Shown: positions 42,698 to 53,926 of the stretch, in pieces | Numbering within the stretch: the stretch's first letter is position 1 | Layout: each line of letters opens with the position of its first letter | Assembly: GCA_038503075.1 (NCBI GenBank) | Contig: JBCAML010000022.1 | Span: 682,001-746,000 of the forward strand | From: Gyromitra esculenta | Lineage: Eukaryota; Ascomycota; Pezizomycetes; Pezizales; Discinaceae | Length of the DNA stretch: 64,000 nucleotides | Direction: 5' to 3' | Translations under genes and position numbers: made by a program | The notes under the pieces: generated by a model | Databases searched by the model: none | Told to the model about the DNA's origin: nothing | Seen by the model: only the letters and a program-made list of their open reading frames with translations

Positions 42698-45551
42698 TTA
42701 CACTAAAAATTCATACTTGTCGCTCCAAACTACCTTTTGTGTCATCGCCAGATCAAGCAACCAATCGGACTTGTAAATGACAGCGTCTTTCCCAGTGTTT
42801 TTTGCGATCTTGAGAAACGGGTTCCACAGTTTCTTGTCTCCCGCATCATCGCCACTCAGCAATACCAATTTGTCACTGTCAGGCACATTCACAGCCTTTT
42901 TCGCCATTCGAAAAGCAATACAGACTCCTCCGTTTGCTTCTACTATCTTCCTATATGTCTCAAAACCGCCATTCACCCCAGGAGCACAGTAAATTGTCTG
43001 CCCTTCTAGCAGCTTGCCACCATTTTGCCGAGCTCGTGCTAGTGACTCACTAAGATTCATATTGAGTCTTTCTTCTCCCTCAGAATCTTGCAAAATGAAC
43101 AGATGCGGGTCCACGATTCGCTCTTCCTCCAGACAAGCCTGCGGCCACTCAGTAGAAACAATAATTGGTGCCCCAGCTAGGGCGCAACAAAATTTTTCTG
43201 TCCGCACAATGTGGGGAGCCGCTAGATGTGTGCAAACCGCCGGGTCAGTGACGCATTGTATTCCGATATTCGCGAGCCCTTTCTATTCATCCATCAGTAT
43301 CAAGCCTAATAATTAAACTACCGCGGACTGTGTTTGTTTACCTTATCCGCCTCTTCTTTTTGAGGATTATCCACCCAATCTCGATATGCGGTCATGAGCA
43401 AATGTACTGCTGGCTTTGGTCGCTTTTTTCCCTTCTTCGACCCTAACTTCGTTTCATCTTCACTCGCACTCGTAGCACCTACCGACGCTGTCCTCTTTCT
43501 CGACAAAGTCGTCTGATCACCCACTAGACTCCCACTTCTTCGTCTTCGGCCGCCACCCATCACACCTCCCTTCCTCTTTTGCTCCTTCTGATACTTCATA
43601 ACATCTGGCATTATCGAGTCATGCAACCTGGCTGCTGCTTGTTCCTTTGCCTTCCTCCCGCTGCTCGATATAGAAAGTGGGGTTTCTGAGAGGTCGAAAC
43701 GATTCCATCTTGAGGGCGTGGACACCGTTAATAGTTGATTTGCGCCTAATTTATTGGTCCTCACCTGCGGTGTCGAAGACCGTTCATTGAGTGAATGCGC
43801 TGGCGGACTCATTGCTTCCGCGTTGCCAGAGGCTGTACGTTGCATCAACGACCCGCTCGCTACATCAGGATAGCTGCTTGGGTTTGTGTCTATGTTCATC
43901 ATGTCGTCGCCATTTCCAAGAGACAACTCTAAAGCTTTTGAATCGATTGATGTCTGACCAACAACTTCCATCAGATTTGTCCGTGGTGGAAAAAGACTGT
44001 ACTTCGGATGCGCCAGGCTTTGGACTTGCCATTTAGCGTATGATTCCTCAATCCAAAGGTGGTTAACCATGTGGATGTTCCATTCTCTGGCAGCGGTGCA
44101 CTTTTCGCTATGGCTCCTGTATTCATTTGGTGTAAATATAGATCAACCAATTCGGCTTCGAGCTGATTTAGTACCTTGCCGTGATGAGATGTGTATTATC
44201 AGCTTTCATCGATTTGGTAAATTTCGCCCCACATGCCTCAATGAGATTCTCTAAATATAGTCGCGCATCACCTCCATAGTTTGATACAGTTATCACCTGC
44301 CATCTGTTAGAAGAGCTTTCTAAAGACTTTGGGGAGAGTTTTCCCTCACATTTCCATGCATCCCTGGCAGCCCTCCTCTCACAATTGGATAGTGAAGTAA
44401 TTTCCGCAGTGGTGACGCCCATTCACCATGAGCAAACATCCAATACAACCAAGTCAAGTTTCCTATGTCCATTCCATTTCGATGTGCATGTGTATAGTCA
44501 TTTCCCTCTCGGAATTGGCCAACATAAGTATTTGCGTCCTCTATCTTCGCCACAATATCCCCTTTCGCTTGTTGGATGATTGTAGATATGACGGCTTGTA
44601 GCCGTGAACTTAGCCCCAAATCTCCCCCGAGTTTGATACGTTTGTGTGCGAACACTGCAAAGTTAGGCCGTGGCGAGGGCGGGTCATAGGCCATCGGCCC
44701 ACCATTGTGAGCATGGCTATACGATAGATCTGGACCCTTCGGTAGCGGTACAGGTTCTGAACTATCAATGCGTTCGACTTCGGGATTTGGGAGGAGATAC
44801 GGTGCTTCATCAATACGGCGATTAAGCTTGAGACAGTCGTCAAACCAGTGTGGGAGGACGATTTTAACAGCTAACCGTTTAGCGATGGCTTGTTTGCACT
44901 TGTCCTGGATAGGTCAAACCCATCAGCTACCACTCTCCACTTCACGTGGGTTTTCTTAGCTCGACCCGCTCAGACTCACATTATCCATATTCAATGCCAC
45001 TATATGAGTGGTGAATTTAGTCAGATTACTCGAATATTGGCCGCCCATAGCAATAACACCGCCGCATATCGCCTCTTTATCCCCAGCAGGTAGCTCCGCC
45101 ACCGTGACCATTACCCCCGAGAAAAAGAACCTGGGATCCGGGTTGTATGGCCGGACATGAGCCAGGCGCTTCTTTTGTAGTGATGCTTTGGTCCACTCGG
45201 GGGTGACCACGGGTATCATAAATTTCTCCGCTTCAACATAGCCAGGAAAGTCGATATTTGCTGAAATTATATGGCTGACTTCTCCAAGGTCAATGCGCAC
45301 GTTTGAATGTACTGGATCGAGGGGCGGAGCTTCCCTAGCACCGTTCTCGACAAGTATACGAGCAATCTACAAGGAAATATAAGCTGGGTGCGAGATCATT
45401 GGAGACTCATGGCACAAACCTCACGAGCATTTTGATGGGGAAAAATCTGGCTCTCAACGACGTGGAAGACGACCTCGTTGAACAATGCAGGAGGAAGATG
45501 TGGCGGAGTAGGCCGTTCCCCAATTGTAGCATTTGGGCCAGGAGCCACCAT
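42698..45551 (-). CDS. brc1: Six-BRCT DNA-damage scaffold (Brc1/Rtt107-like)
   Basis: Brc1/Rtt107 proteins are chromatin scaffolds that bind phospho-H2A and the Smc5-6 complex during replication stress. ATG at 45551 (MVAPGPNATIGERP). Introns 45367-45419, 44905-44979, 44297-44349, 44117-44174 and 43283-43341 all join in phase (2556 nt, 851 aa). BRCT repeats 1-2 lie before about residue 200 (VVTPEWTKASL, VLPHWFDDCLKL), 3-4 at about 215-440 (LTWLYWMFAHGEW, LHYPI, VITVSNYGGDARLYL, MVNHLWIEESYAKW), and a basic Ser-rich linker with RKRTASVGATSASEDET follows. The C-terminal BRCT pair (about 620-850: VSTEWPQACL, KSDWLLDLAM) is the phospho-H2A-binding module in relatives. Divergent with the hydrolase at 46006. 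Confidence 0.9.
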
Positions 45552-46005
45552 TGTCACTGCAAACCTCCCAAGGTATTCCGGAGAACGATATATGTGGCAA
45601 GGCTAGAGGGAGGAGGTAACTCGTATGGTTCTACAGGCCAAGAGCAAGGAAGGGATGAAGAGTAGTGTTGTAATGAAAATGATGACCGACAGACACGATC
45701 AGATTTGAGACTTAGGTCACGCACTAAACGAAACGCGTGTAAGTCGCGACCCCCAAGAAAACCACTCAAGGACCTTGGTTTCGATTACTCAGCACAGCCG
45801 AAAGAAACCACCTTATTGCAGGCTTAGAGCATACATGCATACATACATGATGTACATTCTTTGGCTTCAACGCAAACATCAATTCAGACCTCAGTTTAAC
45901 ACTCTTCTCACGTGTTAGCCGATCAAATCTCCCCAGTAGTATAACTTATCTCCCTTCCTTCCTACTGGAACCCTTGTAGAATACACGCAGTGAAGCGTCT
46001 CCAAA
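45552..46005. promoter_or_regulatory. Shared divergent promoter region
   Basis: The 454 bp between the Brc1-like ATG (-) and the hydrolase ATG (+) must hold both promoters. No TATA box or specific site was convincing. A short CATACATGCATACATACATG repeat lies near 45830-45850. Confidence 0.5.
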
Positions 46006-47438
46006 ATGTCACTCTTTAACACCATCCCACACACCATCTCAGCCTCTCACATCCGCGAATATCCACGTGGTTCAATTTCGGCAGCCATAAATCCTCCAGA
46101 ACTCAAGCTCGTTATCAATCAATATGTTCCCCGTTCGCATATACTCTCTCCTCCATCTCCAGGCGATCTCACAATAATATTTTGCCATGCCAACGGTTTT
46201 CACAAGGTTGGTTACAATTTATCTATCTAGCTCTATCGATTCCATACTCAATGAAATTCTCCACAGGAACTCTATGAACCTTTTTTTGATGAACTTTTGT
46301 CGTTTTATGAAAATTCGGGGTTAAGAATACGTTCAATCTGGGCACCTGATGCTGTTCACCAAGGTGCCTCGGGTATTTTGAATGAGCCGTTTCTCGGAGA
46401 CGAACGTGAGGATTCCCCAGGCACCTGTATTATTTGGCTGGGACGTAGATCTGATATTCATAAGCTTCTTGGAATGATCTTCCCAGAGATATTTTGCATA
46501 TGGTGAACATTTTCAGTGCGGAAATGCAGCCCCCCTTAGTGGGTATTGGCCATAGTTATGGCGGACATGCCGTGTAAGAAACCCAATCCAAAATCTCCAG
46601 TAGCAGCCAACGGTACTAATACCTACATAAATGTTCCACTAGAGCCCGAGCAGCCTTAATCCACCCCTCCCTCTTTACTTCGTTAGTTCTCCTCGATCCC
46701 GTTCTGGAAGAGGATGAAAAGCACCCTCCCGCTACCCCCGGCAAACACCCCGCCCAGGCAACTGCCAGGCGTCTTGACATCTGGCCGTCTTTAGGAGAGG
46801 CGGAAAAGTTCTTACGTTCAAGGCCTTTCTACAAAGACTGGGACTCCCGTGTCTTGGACCTTCACATCGTATGTACCCTACTAATTTACGGTACAATTTT
46901 CCCGCGATTAACCAGTACGCTTTCAGAAATATGGTTTCCGGCCTCTTCCTACGGCAACATATCCTGACAGGGTAGGTGTTACTTTAGCAACTACAAAACA
47001 CCAGGAAGTATACACGTATGTCAGGCCCGGCTCCGAATTCAAAAACGCAGCTCAACTTGGACGCCCCGAACCTGGCGCCACATTTCGACACTTAAAGTAC
47101 TTAATTCCACCTGTGTACTATATCGTTGGTGGTAAATCACCGGTTTCGCCGCCGATCGTCAACCAGAGAAAATTGAAAAACACGCACGTAGCTGAGATAA
47201 AAGTCGTAGAAGAATGTGGACACCTGATTCCTTTCGAGGCCCCGACTCTTACAGGTAAGGAAGATAGCGCTAACTAACTGGTTCAAGAATGCTAACAAGG
47301 TTGGGAATAGCGGAGCTTACTGTGGTTTATTTAATTGCTCAAATCAAGAGATGGGGTAAAGAGGCCGAGAAGGATTCAGAAACGCCTAGGCTTCGGCAGT
47401 TGAGTAAAGACTTTATGCAAAGGTTAACAAAGCTATAA
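46006..47438 (+). CDS. Alpha/beta hydrolase, Lpx1-like
   Basis: Serine hydrolase of the fungal alpha/beta-hydrolase group that includes yeast peroxisomal lipase Lpx1. ATG at 46006; introns 46207-46266, 46406-46464, 46574-46642, 46869-46926 and 47255-47310 give 376 aa. Visible: oxyanion strand IIFCHANGFHK, WNDLPRDILHMVN, nucleophile elbow GHSYGG (Ser about residue 145), LVLLDPVLEE, and catalytic His in EECGHLIPFEAP. The protein ends in TKL, a weak variant of the peroxisomal targeting tripeptide, in line with Lpx1 location but not proof. Substrate is unknown. Confidence 0.87.
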
Positions 47439-48350
47439 CAAGCATAAGTCCTACCAACAATACAACAATTTTACCCTAAAATCTATACCACCAAACTTCC
47501 ATCAAACATAGTAAGTATTACATACCACTTCAAGTTCCATACTCGTCATTAATTCCACCAGTCTTCGAATAATAGGAATACTGGTAAGCCATTATCTCGG
47601 CTTGTCATAAAAAATCACTCGATTACATATAGCTGCATGGCGTAGAATAGGGATCGAGAATTGATTGATTTACTCGCTAAGGCTCTACAGGCCCGAATTT
47701 ATAAAGAGCACACGTATACTAATACAAAGAAATCTCTTCAACCCGGACTCGCGTTCTCGTCCCTCGAGCCTCCTTCCGTTATCCAATTAGAAAGCCTTTC
47801 AAACATTGCACATCGGCGATATCAGGCCCCTGACGTAATATAGTTCCATATAACCATTCTCTACTATATATAAAAATCTCCCTTATTTTTTTGTTGCTTT
47901 CCAGGCTTTGAATTAGTTAGCATTATGTTGTGCAGGAATTGCTTTAAAACGAAAAGATTTTTGCCAGCAGCCAAGCAATAGAGCAAGCAATAGAAACCTG
48001 TTCACAAGCTCCATTCAGCCCCGCATAATGTGTAAACACAACGTAAAACAGTTGCTCCACTAAGATGCTTAATATATTAGATATTGGGTAAGTACTACGA
48101 CGTCACCTACATAACCTAGCTATAACGGAAGCAAGAACATAATACCGCCAACCGTCAAGGACTCAACCACCCCTCCCGAGAGTTTAGCCACTTTTCCTAT
48201 CGCCGGGAAACAGTTCACGATAGAGTACCCCAGCTCCAGCCGGAAGGTATAAAAACTTTAGTTTGGCGAGGATTTACCTGATGCAAACGAAGTCGGAAGC
48301 TTCAGTAAGTTAGTATCATTTGTTTACCTACTTTCAACTAAATATCTTAT
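47439..48350. other. Intergenic region
   Basis: No gene or repeat recognised between the hydrolase and the retroposon. Short chance ORFs only. Confidence 0.5.
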
Positions 48351-48702
48351 ATCATTGCCATCTTTTTTTTTTTTTTAAATCATTGTTTCATTGTTTTATC
48401 TAGGTACAAGAATATCACATGCAACCAAAGTTATAGCGTGAACAAAACCCTACTCTCTCAACCTTCAAGTTCCTAGACAAAAGAAAATACAAAACTTGAA
48501 GAAACAAAATATCCAGTGAACAAGTACTGTTGGTGGAGCCGATGATGGCGAAGTTTAGTGTGTGTGATTGCTGGCCTTGGTAGTAGCAGTCTACTGGCAT
48601 ATCAAACACAAACAAGGTAGAGACGAAGGTGCGCACTAAATGAGGGCGAAGAGTGGCTGTAACCGAGATCCAACTCGGAGTTACAGCCGAAGAGAGAAGA
48701 GT

Positions 48703-49151
48703 TTTATGGATGGTTGTTTCATTGGTTAGTTTGGTTTACGGGTATTTGGTTGTTATGTTTTGTTGGTGCTCTTTGTGTTTCTTTGGGTTTCGGTTGCTAT
48801 GAGTCATATGTTGGTCAGTGGAAGATGAGGTTTTGGGTATATAAGCGAAGGGTGTTCCCCTCTTGTTGTACTTTTTCTTCTTTCTTCTTTAAGCAACATC
48901 TTCTATTGTCACTCTACTTGTATCCTATAATACAAGCCAGGATTCCCACATAATCCTTCGCCACCTTCGTGACATCTCCACTCCTGTCACCCACTACATC
49001 AACATAGTTTCGCCGTTGGAGTCATCATAACTCCTCGTTGTCTTAGAGCCTGTGGAATTGTCGCTTAACCTCCTGTTGTTGGTTCTCATTCAAGTAGCAC
49101 TGCTCACCTTTAGGGATACCAAAGGGCTTGATGGGATCTCGCTCCTTGAGA
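48703..49151 (+). repeat. Solo LTR, family B, in the retroposon
   Basis: TTTTATGG to CTTGAGA with AAGAG on both sides (48698-48702 and 49152-49156). GGGTATATAAGCGAAGG, AAGCAACATC, H3 GGAGT/ACTCC; 3' stem CCTTTAG/CCAAAGG with one A-C mismatch. Confidence 0.88.
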
Positions 49152-49297
49152 AAGAGAGCGCCTCAGCCTCGCTAGAGAAAGAAAGAGTGTATCGTGATGG
49201 ATCTTCGCAAGATCATGAGAGGAGGAGAAGTATCACGAAGCAGGGGTGAAGCCTAAGTGCTAAAGACTTTTGGCCCTGTGTCACCCCATTGCAACAC

Positions 49298-49705
49298 TTT
49301 CACGGATGGAACCAGGTAATGGGTTAGGACGAAAGGACTGGTGTTTACGGAGAATTTCCTTTGGTATAATGGCTTTGTTGTTTGGTTACGTTTCAGTTGT
49401 TGTCGGGTTGTTGGCTTGTGTTACGGGAAAGCGGGGTATTTAAGTGAAGGATTTTAGTCGTCTTTGTGCTCTTTCTTCTTCTTTCTTTAAGCAACGTTCT
49501 CGTTTACCTTCAGAATCGTCGAAATACTATCTCGGTTCTTCCTCGAACCTCGCTGTCGTCGCCGCCCACTCCGCCGCACTTATCTCGCCTTGAGATAGAC
49601 CCCTCGTAACTTGTAGAACACCGCACTCATCGAACGTGTTAAGACTCGCTAAGAAGATCGCTCACCTTCGCGATACCGCGCTTAACTATGAATCGAACTG
49701 TGAGA
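49298..49705 (+). repeat. Solo LTR, family A, diverged, in the retroposon
   Basis: TTTCACGG to CTGTGAGA; flanks CAACAC and AACGC suggest a duplication with one change. TATA region intact. The 3' part is damaged (hairpin reads CACCTTCGCGATACCGCG), the worst-preserved family A hairpin in the window. Confidence 0.8.
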
Positions 49706-49756
49706 AACGCAGAAAGAGGAGTTGTTGCTTCAAGCGAGTGAAATGTAGAGGAGAGG

Positions 49757-50161
49757 TTTCATGGATGGATGTTTTGTTGATTGGTTAGGTACATGGGTAC
49801 ATGGTCGTTGCGTCTTGATATTGTTCTTTGTGTTTCTATGGGTTTCCTGTTACAATGAGTCATGTATTTGTCATCGAAGGAGTTGGAACGTGGTATATAA
49901 GCGAAGGAACTTTTCCTCTTGTTGTCTCTCCTTCTTCTTCTTTAAGAACGTCTTCTATTGTCCACTCTTGTATTTTACAATACAAATCTCGGTTACACCT
50001 CGTAATCCCTCGCTGTCGCCGCCATCAAGTCATCATAACTTGATCCACTCATAGAGCCTGTAGAATCTTCGCACACTCTCTCGTTACTGGTTTCTCGCTC
50101 AAGTAGCACTGCTCATCTCAGGGGATACCTAAGAGCTTGACGAGAACCCTGCTCCTTGAGA
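49757..50161 (+). repeat. Solo LTR, family B, in the retroposon
   Basis: TTTCATGG to CTTGAGA, flanked by AGAGG (49752-49756 and 50162-50166). H1 TTGTATT/AATACAA, H2 GGTTAC/GTAATC with a G-U, H3 ATCAAGT/ACTTGAT; 3' stem CTCAGG/CCTAAG, compensated at one pair and mismatched at another. Confidence 0.9.
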
Positions 50162-50781
50162 AGAGGGAGCATGTATATCATTGCCATCTTTTTTTTTTTG
50201 TTAAATCATTGTTTCATTGTTTTAAATTTGGTACAAGAATGCCACATGCAACCGAAGTTATAGCGTGAACAAAACCCTGTATATCATTGCCATCATATAA
50301 CATGGATAGATATACTCAGTAAAACCCACAAAAACTTTTAGTACTATCAAGGTCTCCAGGTTTGGGTAAATTGAAAAAGCGGTCGGTGTGGAAGAGCTGT
50401 TATATAGGAAGGAATTAAATTTGTGATAAAAAATTGGAAGGAATTTAAAGAGATACAAAGACGATCAAGGGAGGAAGAAGAAAAGGGTGACAGGGAACTA
50501 GAATGGGGATATGGGGATTTGGAAAGATAAAAACTGTTTGTAGGATTTCGTTGTGTTTTCGTTTTATTGTTATAAGTTGGAATATGACGAGGAGTATGAT
50601 GTTTCGTTTCGTTTCGTTTGGCCCCGCTTTATTAATTTTAGCTAGCCGCCATAACCTAAGGGTTGGATGCGTGCATGAAATATCTATCTACATGTATCTA
50701 TCTATCCAGGTTTGGGTGCCTGGTAGTTTTTCAACACCAAAAACTACACAAAACTACAGAGCACTAGTTGTCACAGGCAAG

Positions 50782-50835
50782 GCCTTCGCTAAGCTTCTCA
50801 GCATCCCTGAGAATGAACAATGTAATGTATCAGCA
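50782..50835 (-). repeat. Old LTR 3'-end remnant, family C
   Basis: Matches the reverse complement of 54955-55008 (GGCAAGGCCTTC(A/G)CTAAG). It keeps a perfect hairpin whose stem (TTCTCAG/CTGAGAA) differs from families A and B. The rest of the LTR is not recognisable. Confidence 0.55.
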
Positions 50836-51349
50836 AGAACAAAATCCTGCCTCTGCAAAAATATGTATTGGTTGCTGGCTCTGTGGCCTCTGTGTCGTCT
50901 CTGTGGCCTCTGTAGGCCCTATTTGGTGAGAAAGCGAAATTTTATCGGAAACTGTTACAGAGGAATGTTGTGCACTGCGGACATCAGCAAAAAAATTAAT
51001 TGTCGCTCCGCTCGGAGCGGAGTGTACCCCTTCTATTGGAAATAGTTGCTCTACCACAGCCAAGGGGGCTAGCTGCGCCCCCCCAAACTAATGGTAAGCC
51101 CTTTGGGTATCTAGCTTCGGATTCCAATTATTTTTTGATCTCTGGGGTGGCTTTTCTAAAAGTGTAGTCTAAAAATCGCGAAAATTGGCCCTTTTTTGTG
51201 GCCTTCAAAGCAACACCAACAACCCCCTGGTGGCCTAGAATCTCCCAAATAGGTACTGACAGCCTATGAAAGCTTTCCAGTTCTTCTCTATATACACTTC
51301 ATACATTTACTATTGTATATCGACTCCTAGGGTGAAAAGTGTCCCAGGT

Positions 51350-51421
51350 GATCGGTTACCCGGTGATGATCGGGTACACGGTGATGATCGGGTACACGGT
51401 GATGATCGGGTACACGGTGAA
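51350..51421 (+). repeat. 18-bp tandem repeat, about four units
   Basis: Unit GGTGATGATCGGGTACAC repeated three times exactly, with a preceding variant unit (TTACCC instead of TACAC). In one frame it reads GDDRVH repeats, but no gene is attached. Confidence 0.85.
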
Positions 51422-51656
51422 ATACGCTGCCCGCCAAATACACTCAAGATTCTGCCGGCTTCTCAGAGAGTCCGGGAGTTTTCTTCCACCCCCCCTCCCA
51501 CCACTATAATAACCTTCTGAAGCTGGAACACCGCTAAAATTGTCGCCGCACCCACATCTTCAGATGGAGGAATAGAGTATTTTGGCCACACCGGATTCTC
51601 AAATTTCGAGCTCAAAATTTGAGTTCTTTGCTGCGCTGAAGATCGATTTAAAAAGG

Positions 51657-52045
51657 TACAGGGGGTAACGGCTGGATGGCGGACACGGTCTGATGGCGGA
51701 CAGGGGCTTGGGGTTTGGCAAAGAACTACAGTCGCACCTTGTTGTAAGGGACGTGCATAATTCGTGGGAATTTGTTCGTTATAGTAAATTTTTCCTTACA
51801 GCAAATTTTGGGTGGTGTTAGGGACTCAAAGTTGCACCTAATTTCCGTCCGTTACTGCAAACTTCCATTATATCGTGGTTCTTTATATCAAGGTTCGACT
51901 GTATCAAAAGGGTACAGGACTATGGATAGGGTACTGGTTTTCTGGTAGCTGTCTTATAGTCCTGTACCCTCTATAGTTCTTGCCAAGTAGATCTGACCCT
52001 GTCCGCCATTAGACAGTGTCCGCCGTCAGGCTGTTACTCCCTGTA
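51657..52045. mobile_element. TIR element (MITE), middle of three nested elements
   Basis: TA-flanked. Left arm (TACAGGGGGTAACGGCTGGATGGCGGACACGG) is mirrored at the right end (reverse complement TACAGGGAGTAACAGCCTGACGGCGGACACTG), with further paired words GGCGGACAGGG and TTGGCAA(A)GAACTA. Related in wording to the element at 53488. Interrupted by the inner MITE. Confidence 0.85.
51727..51903. mobile_element. TIR element (MITE), innermost, 177 bp
   Basis: TA plus CAGTCGCACCTTGTTGTAAGG at the left; the right end reads, in reverse complement, CAGTCGAACCTTGATATAAAG, then TA. A Tc1/mariner-type miniature element lying in the left third of the middle element. Confidence 0.85.
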
Positions 52046-52232
52046 TGGCTCGAGAGCTTGCACCTTTCCCGGAAAACAATCCGCGCGAAAGCCACCGAGA
52101 ATTGTGTGGGAGCCACAGTATCAACTTGATCAGCAGTGGAGACCTATACCCCTAACAGACTAGCCACGCAGCTGTCAAGAACTCAAATTTTGAGCTCGAA
52201 ATCTGAGAATCCGGTGTGGCCAAAACACTCTA

Positions 52233-53487
52233 ATAGAGCTTGAGAGTTTGGGCTGCGGGGTCACCAACCTCTGGAGATCTTTCGACGATCTTCTCTTCCG
52301 CATCCCTAGTACCAGTCTTAGCCATCCTTAGTCTGCATGGAGTGGAATTTGCGACTCTATATGGTTTTTGGTTTGCTTATAGGCCTATGAAAGTATTAAT
52401 GTTATACCTTTCGTAGGAAGAGGGAGGCTGCTTATTAGGTGCGTAATCTGATAACTAATATCGTTAAGCAATATTTCCAGATTTTCAACGTCCATTACCA
52501 TCAATTTATTATACTGCCGGTTCTAGGAATCTGGTTACATCAGGAATAATAGCTATGTCTCATGAAGATCACATCAGTAAAAATATTTTTTTCCTCCCTA
52601 ACCTCCTAGAGGTTCAGAGAGTAAATGTGCCTTCGTAGAGGAGCGAGTATTGACCCGCTTCCTCCGGGAGTCTCCTGGAGATCTTGCTGGCTCCTCCACA
52701 CGTCTCCCAGTGTCTCCTGGAGAGCCTGCTGCGTCCTCCATAATACCTTCAGGAACTCTATGGAGGAGCTCAAAGAGCGTGATATACTGTGCGTGTCACG
52801 CTCGTCACGTCGATTATTTGGGATGGTGGGCTTTTTTTGTTTTGCGAAAATGTTTATTACTGGTCTATATACTCCATATGCTCAATGTACAACGTATATA
52901 TGCCAATTGACGCGATACAGCTCCTCCCACCTCCTCCAGGATACAGTTCATCCCTAGGATACTGCCCTTCCCAAGATCCTGGCAGCGTTTGGGGATCGGA
53001 GTATGTCTATATAGCTCTCTCCTAGGCGAGCTCTAGAGGGTAGAGAGGCATCTCTTTGGCAGACAGCGAGCAGTCGATATAACTGTTTCCTTGGCGAGCT
53101 TTAGGAGGGGAACACGTCTATATGGCAGTTAGCAAGCATCCAATAGAGCAGCTTCCTAGGGGAGGTCTTGGGCGTCAATGCGGGTGTGGAAAGAAGAGTT
53201 TAGGGGTTAGAGCGTAGGAAGACGTGACAAAATGCTCTAAGTCGTGTGCCAGCGAGAAAATAAAGTCTATTCGGTTCTGTACAAGCACCGCGGAAGAAAC
53301 CCTCAAGAACAACGAATTTCTTCAATGCTATGCCTCCCGATTCACGTGAATATCTCTCGCTGTACTGTAACCGTATGGGGTTCTCCTATTTCATTTTATT
53401 AATTTTCATGATTATAGCGTGATGTTGTTCAATAAGTGGAGGGTTGTTGCTTTGTACCGAACCGAACAGACTTTATTTTTTGGCTAG
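52233..53487. other. Intergenic, with CTCC-rich degenerate repeats
   Basis: No gene supported. Around 52640-52990 there are repeated CTCCTGGAG-like words. At 52985-53170 a 75-90 bp unit recurs imperfectly (GTCTATAT ... TTCCTAGGCGAGCT ... CAGCAAGC), suggesting a decayed tandem repeat. Confidence 0.45.
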
Positions 53488-53926
53488 TATAGCGTGGCAC
53501 GGGCGGATGGCGAACACGGTCGAGTGACGAACAGGGGTCGAGGCTTGGCAAGGACTATTGAAAGGGTACTGATTTTTTGTACCCTTGTTATAGTCCTGTA
53601 CTTGGGGTGTAGGGGTAAGTCTGTCACCAGGTGGCGGTGCTGGTAGTGCCAAACTCAACCGTCAACTAACTCAAGATCGGGAAACCTTTAAAAATTTGCA
53701 GCAAGCTTACGGAAAGTAGAGATGCTTCCGAGATAGAGTGATTGAAAAGCTATTTAGTGAAAGAAGAGCACCAGGATATTGAGCATTAAGAGAAGAACCG
53801 CCACTAGCACCGCCACTTGGTGACAGACTTTCCTCCGCCCCCGTAGTACCCTCTCAATAGTCCTGCCAAGACCCAACCCCTGTTCGTCATTCGACCATGT
53901 TCGCCATCCGCCCGTGCCACGCTGTA
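53488..53926. mobile_element. TIR element (MITE), 439 bp
   Basis: Left end TAGCGTGGCACGGGCGGATGG and right end (reverse complement) CAGCGTGGCACGGGCGGATGG. Pairing continues through GCGAACA, GACGAACAGGGGT, GGACTATTGA and the inner words GTCTGTCACCA and GTGGCGGTGCTAGTG. TA lies at both ends. No ORF. A fragment with the same inner words lies at 60805-60845. Confidence 0.87.

Larger units (their letters stand above)
48351..50296 (-). mobile_element. Poly(A) retroposon with 15-bp duplications, plus a second short copy
   Basis: TATATCATTGCCATC occurs three times: 48351-48365, 50172-50186 and 50281-50295. Copy 1 (minus) lies between the first two, with its poly(A) as a T-run at 48366 and its 5' end near 50171; three LTRs split it. 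Copy 2 is a short 5'-truncated version (50187-50280) with its own T-run. Long variable duplications plus poly(A) are hallmarks of LINE-type target-primed insertion. Net length of copy 1 is about 540 bp, and no clear coding domain remains. Confidence 0.7.
50297..51572. other. Intergenic region with an old LTR-like hairpin and a minisatellite
   Basis: No gene is supported. Around 50782-50835 lies a diverged relative of the LTR 3' end, AAGGCCTTCGCTAAGC, then TTCTCAG/CTGAGAA closing a CATCC loop. A short palindrome is at about 51005-51022 (GCTCCGCTCGGAGC). An 18-bp tandem array is at 51350-51421. Confidence 0.5.
51573..52232. mobile_element. TIR element (MITE), outermost of three nested elements
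   Basis: About 60-bp inverted repeats: left 51575-51634 and right 52171-52230 share TTTTGGCCACACCGGATTCTCA and the palindromic word GAGCTCAAAATTTGAG. TA at both ends indicates a Tc1/mariner-type duplication. The interior holds a second element at 51657-52045. No transposase. Confidence 0.85.

Noticed and set aside
48415..48636. 73-codon ORF on minus as a small protein gene
   Set aside because: It lies inside the poly(A) retroposon and has no conserved motif.
11440..50161. Reading the LTR-like units as DNA-transposon MITEs because of their TTTCACGG/CCGTGAGA ends
   Set aside because: Pairs of them bound gag-pol (E2), they contain promoter motifs, and a primer-binding region and purine tract sit at the inner borders. 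They are LTRs.
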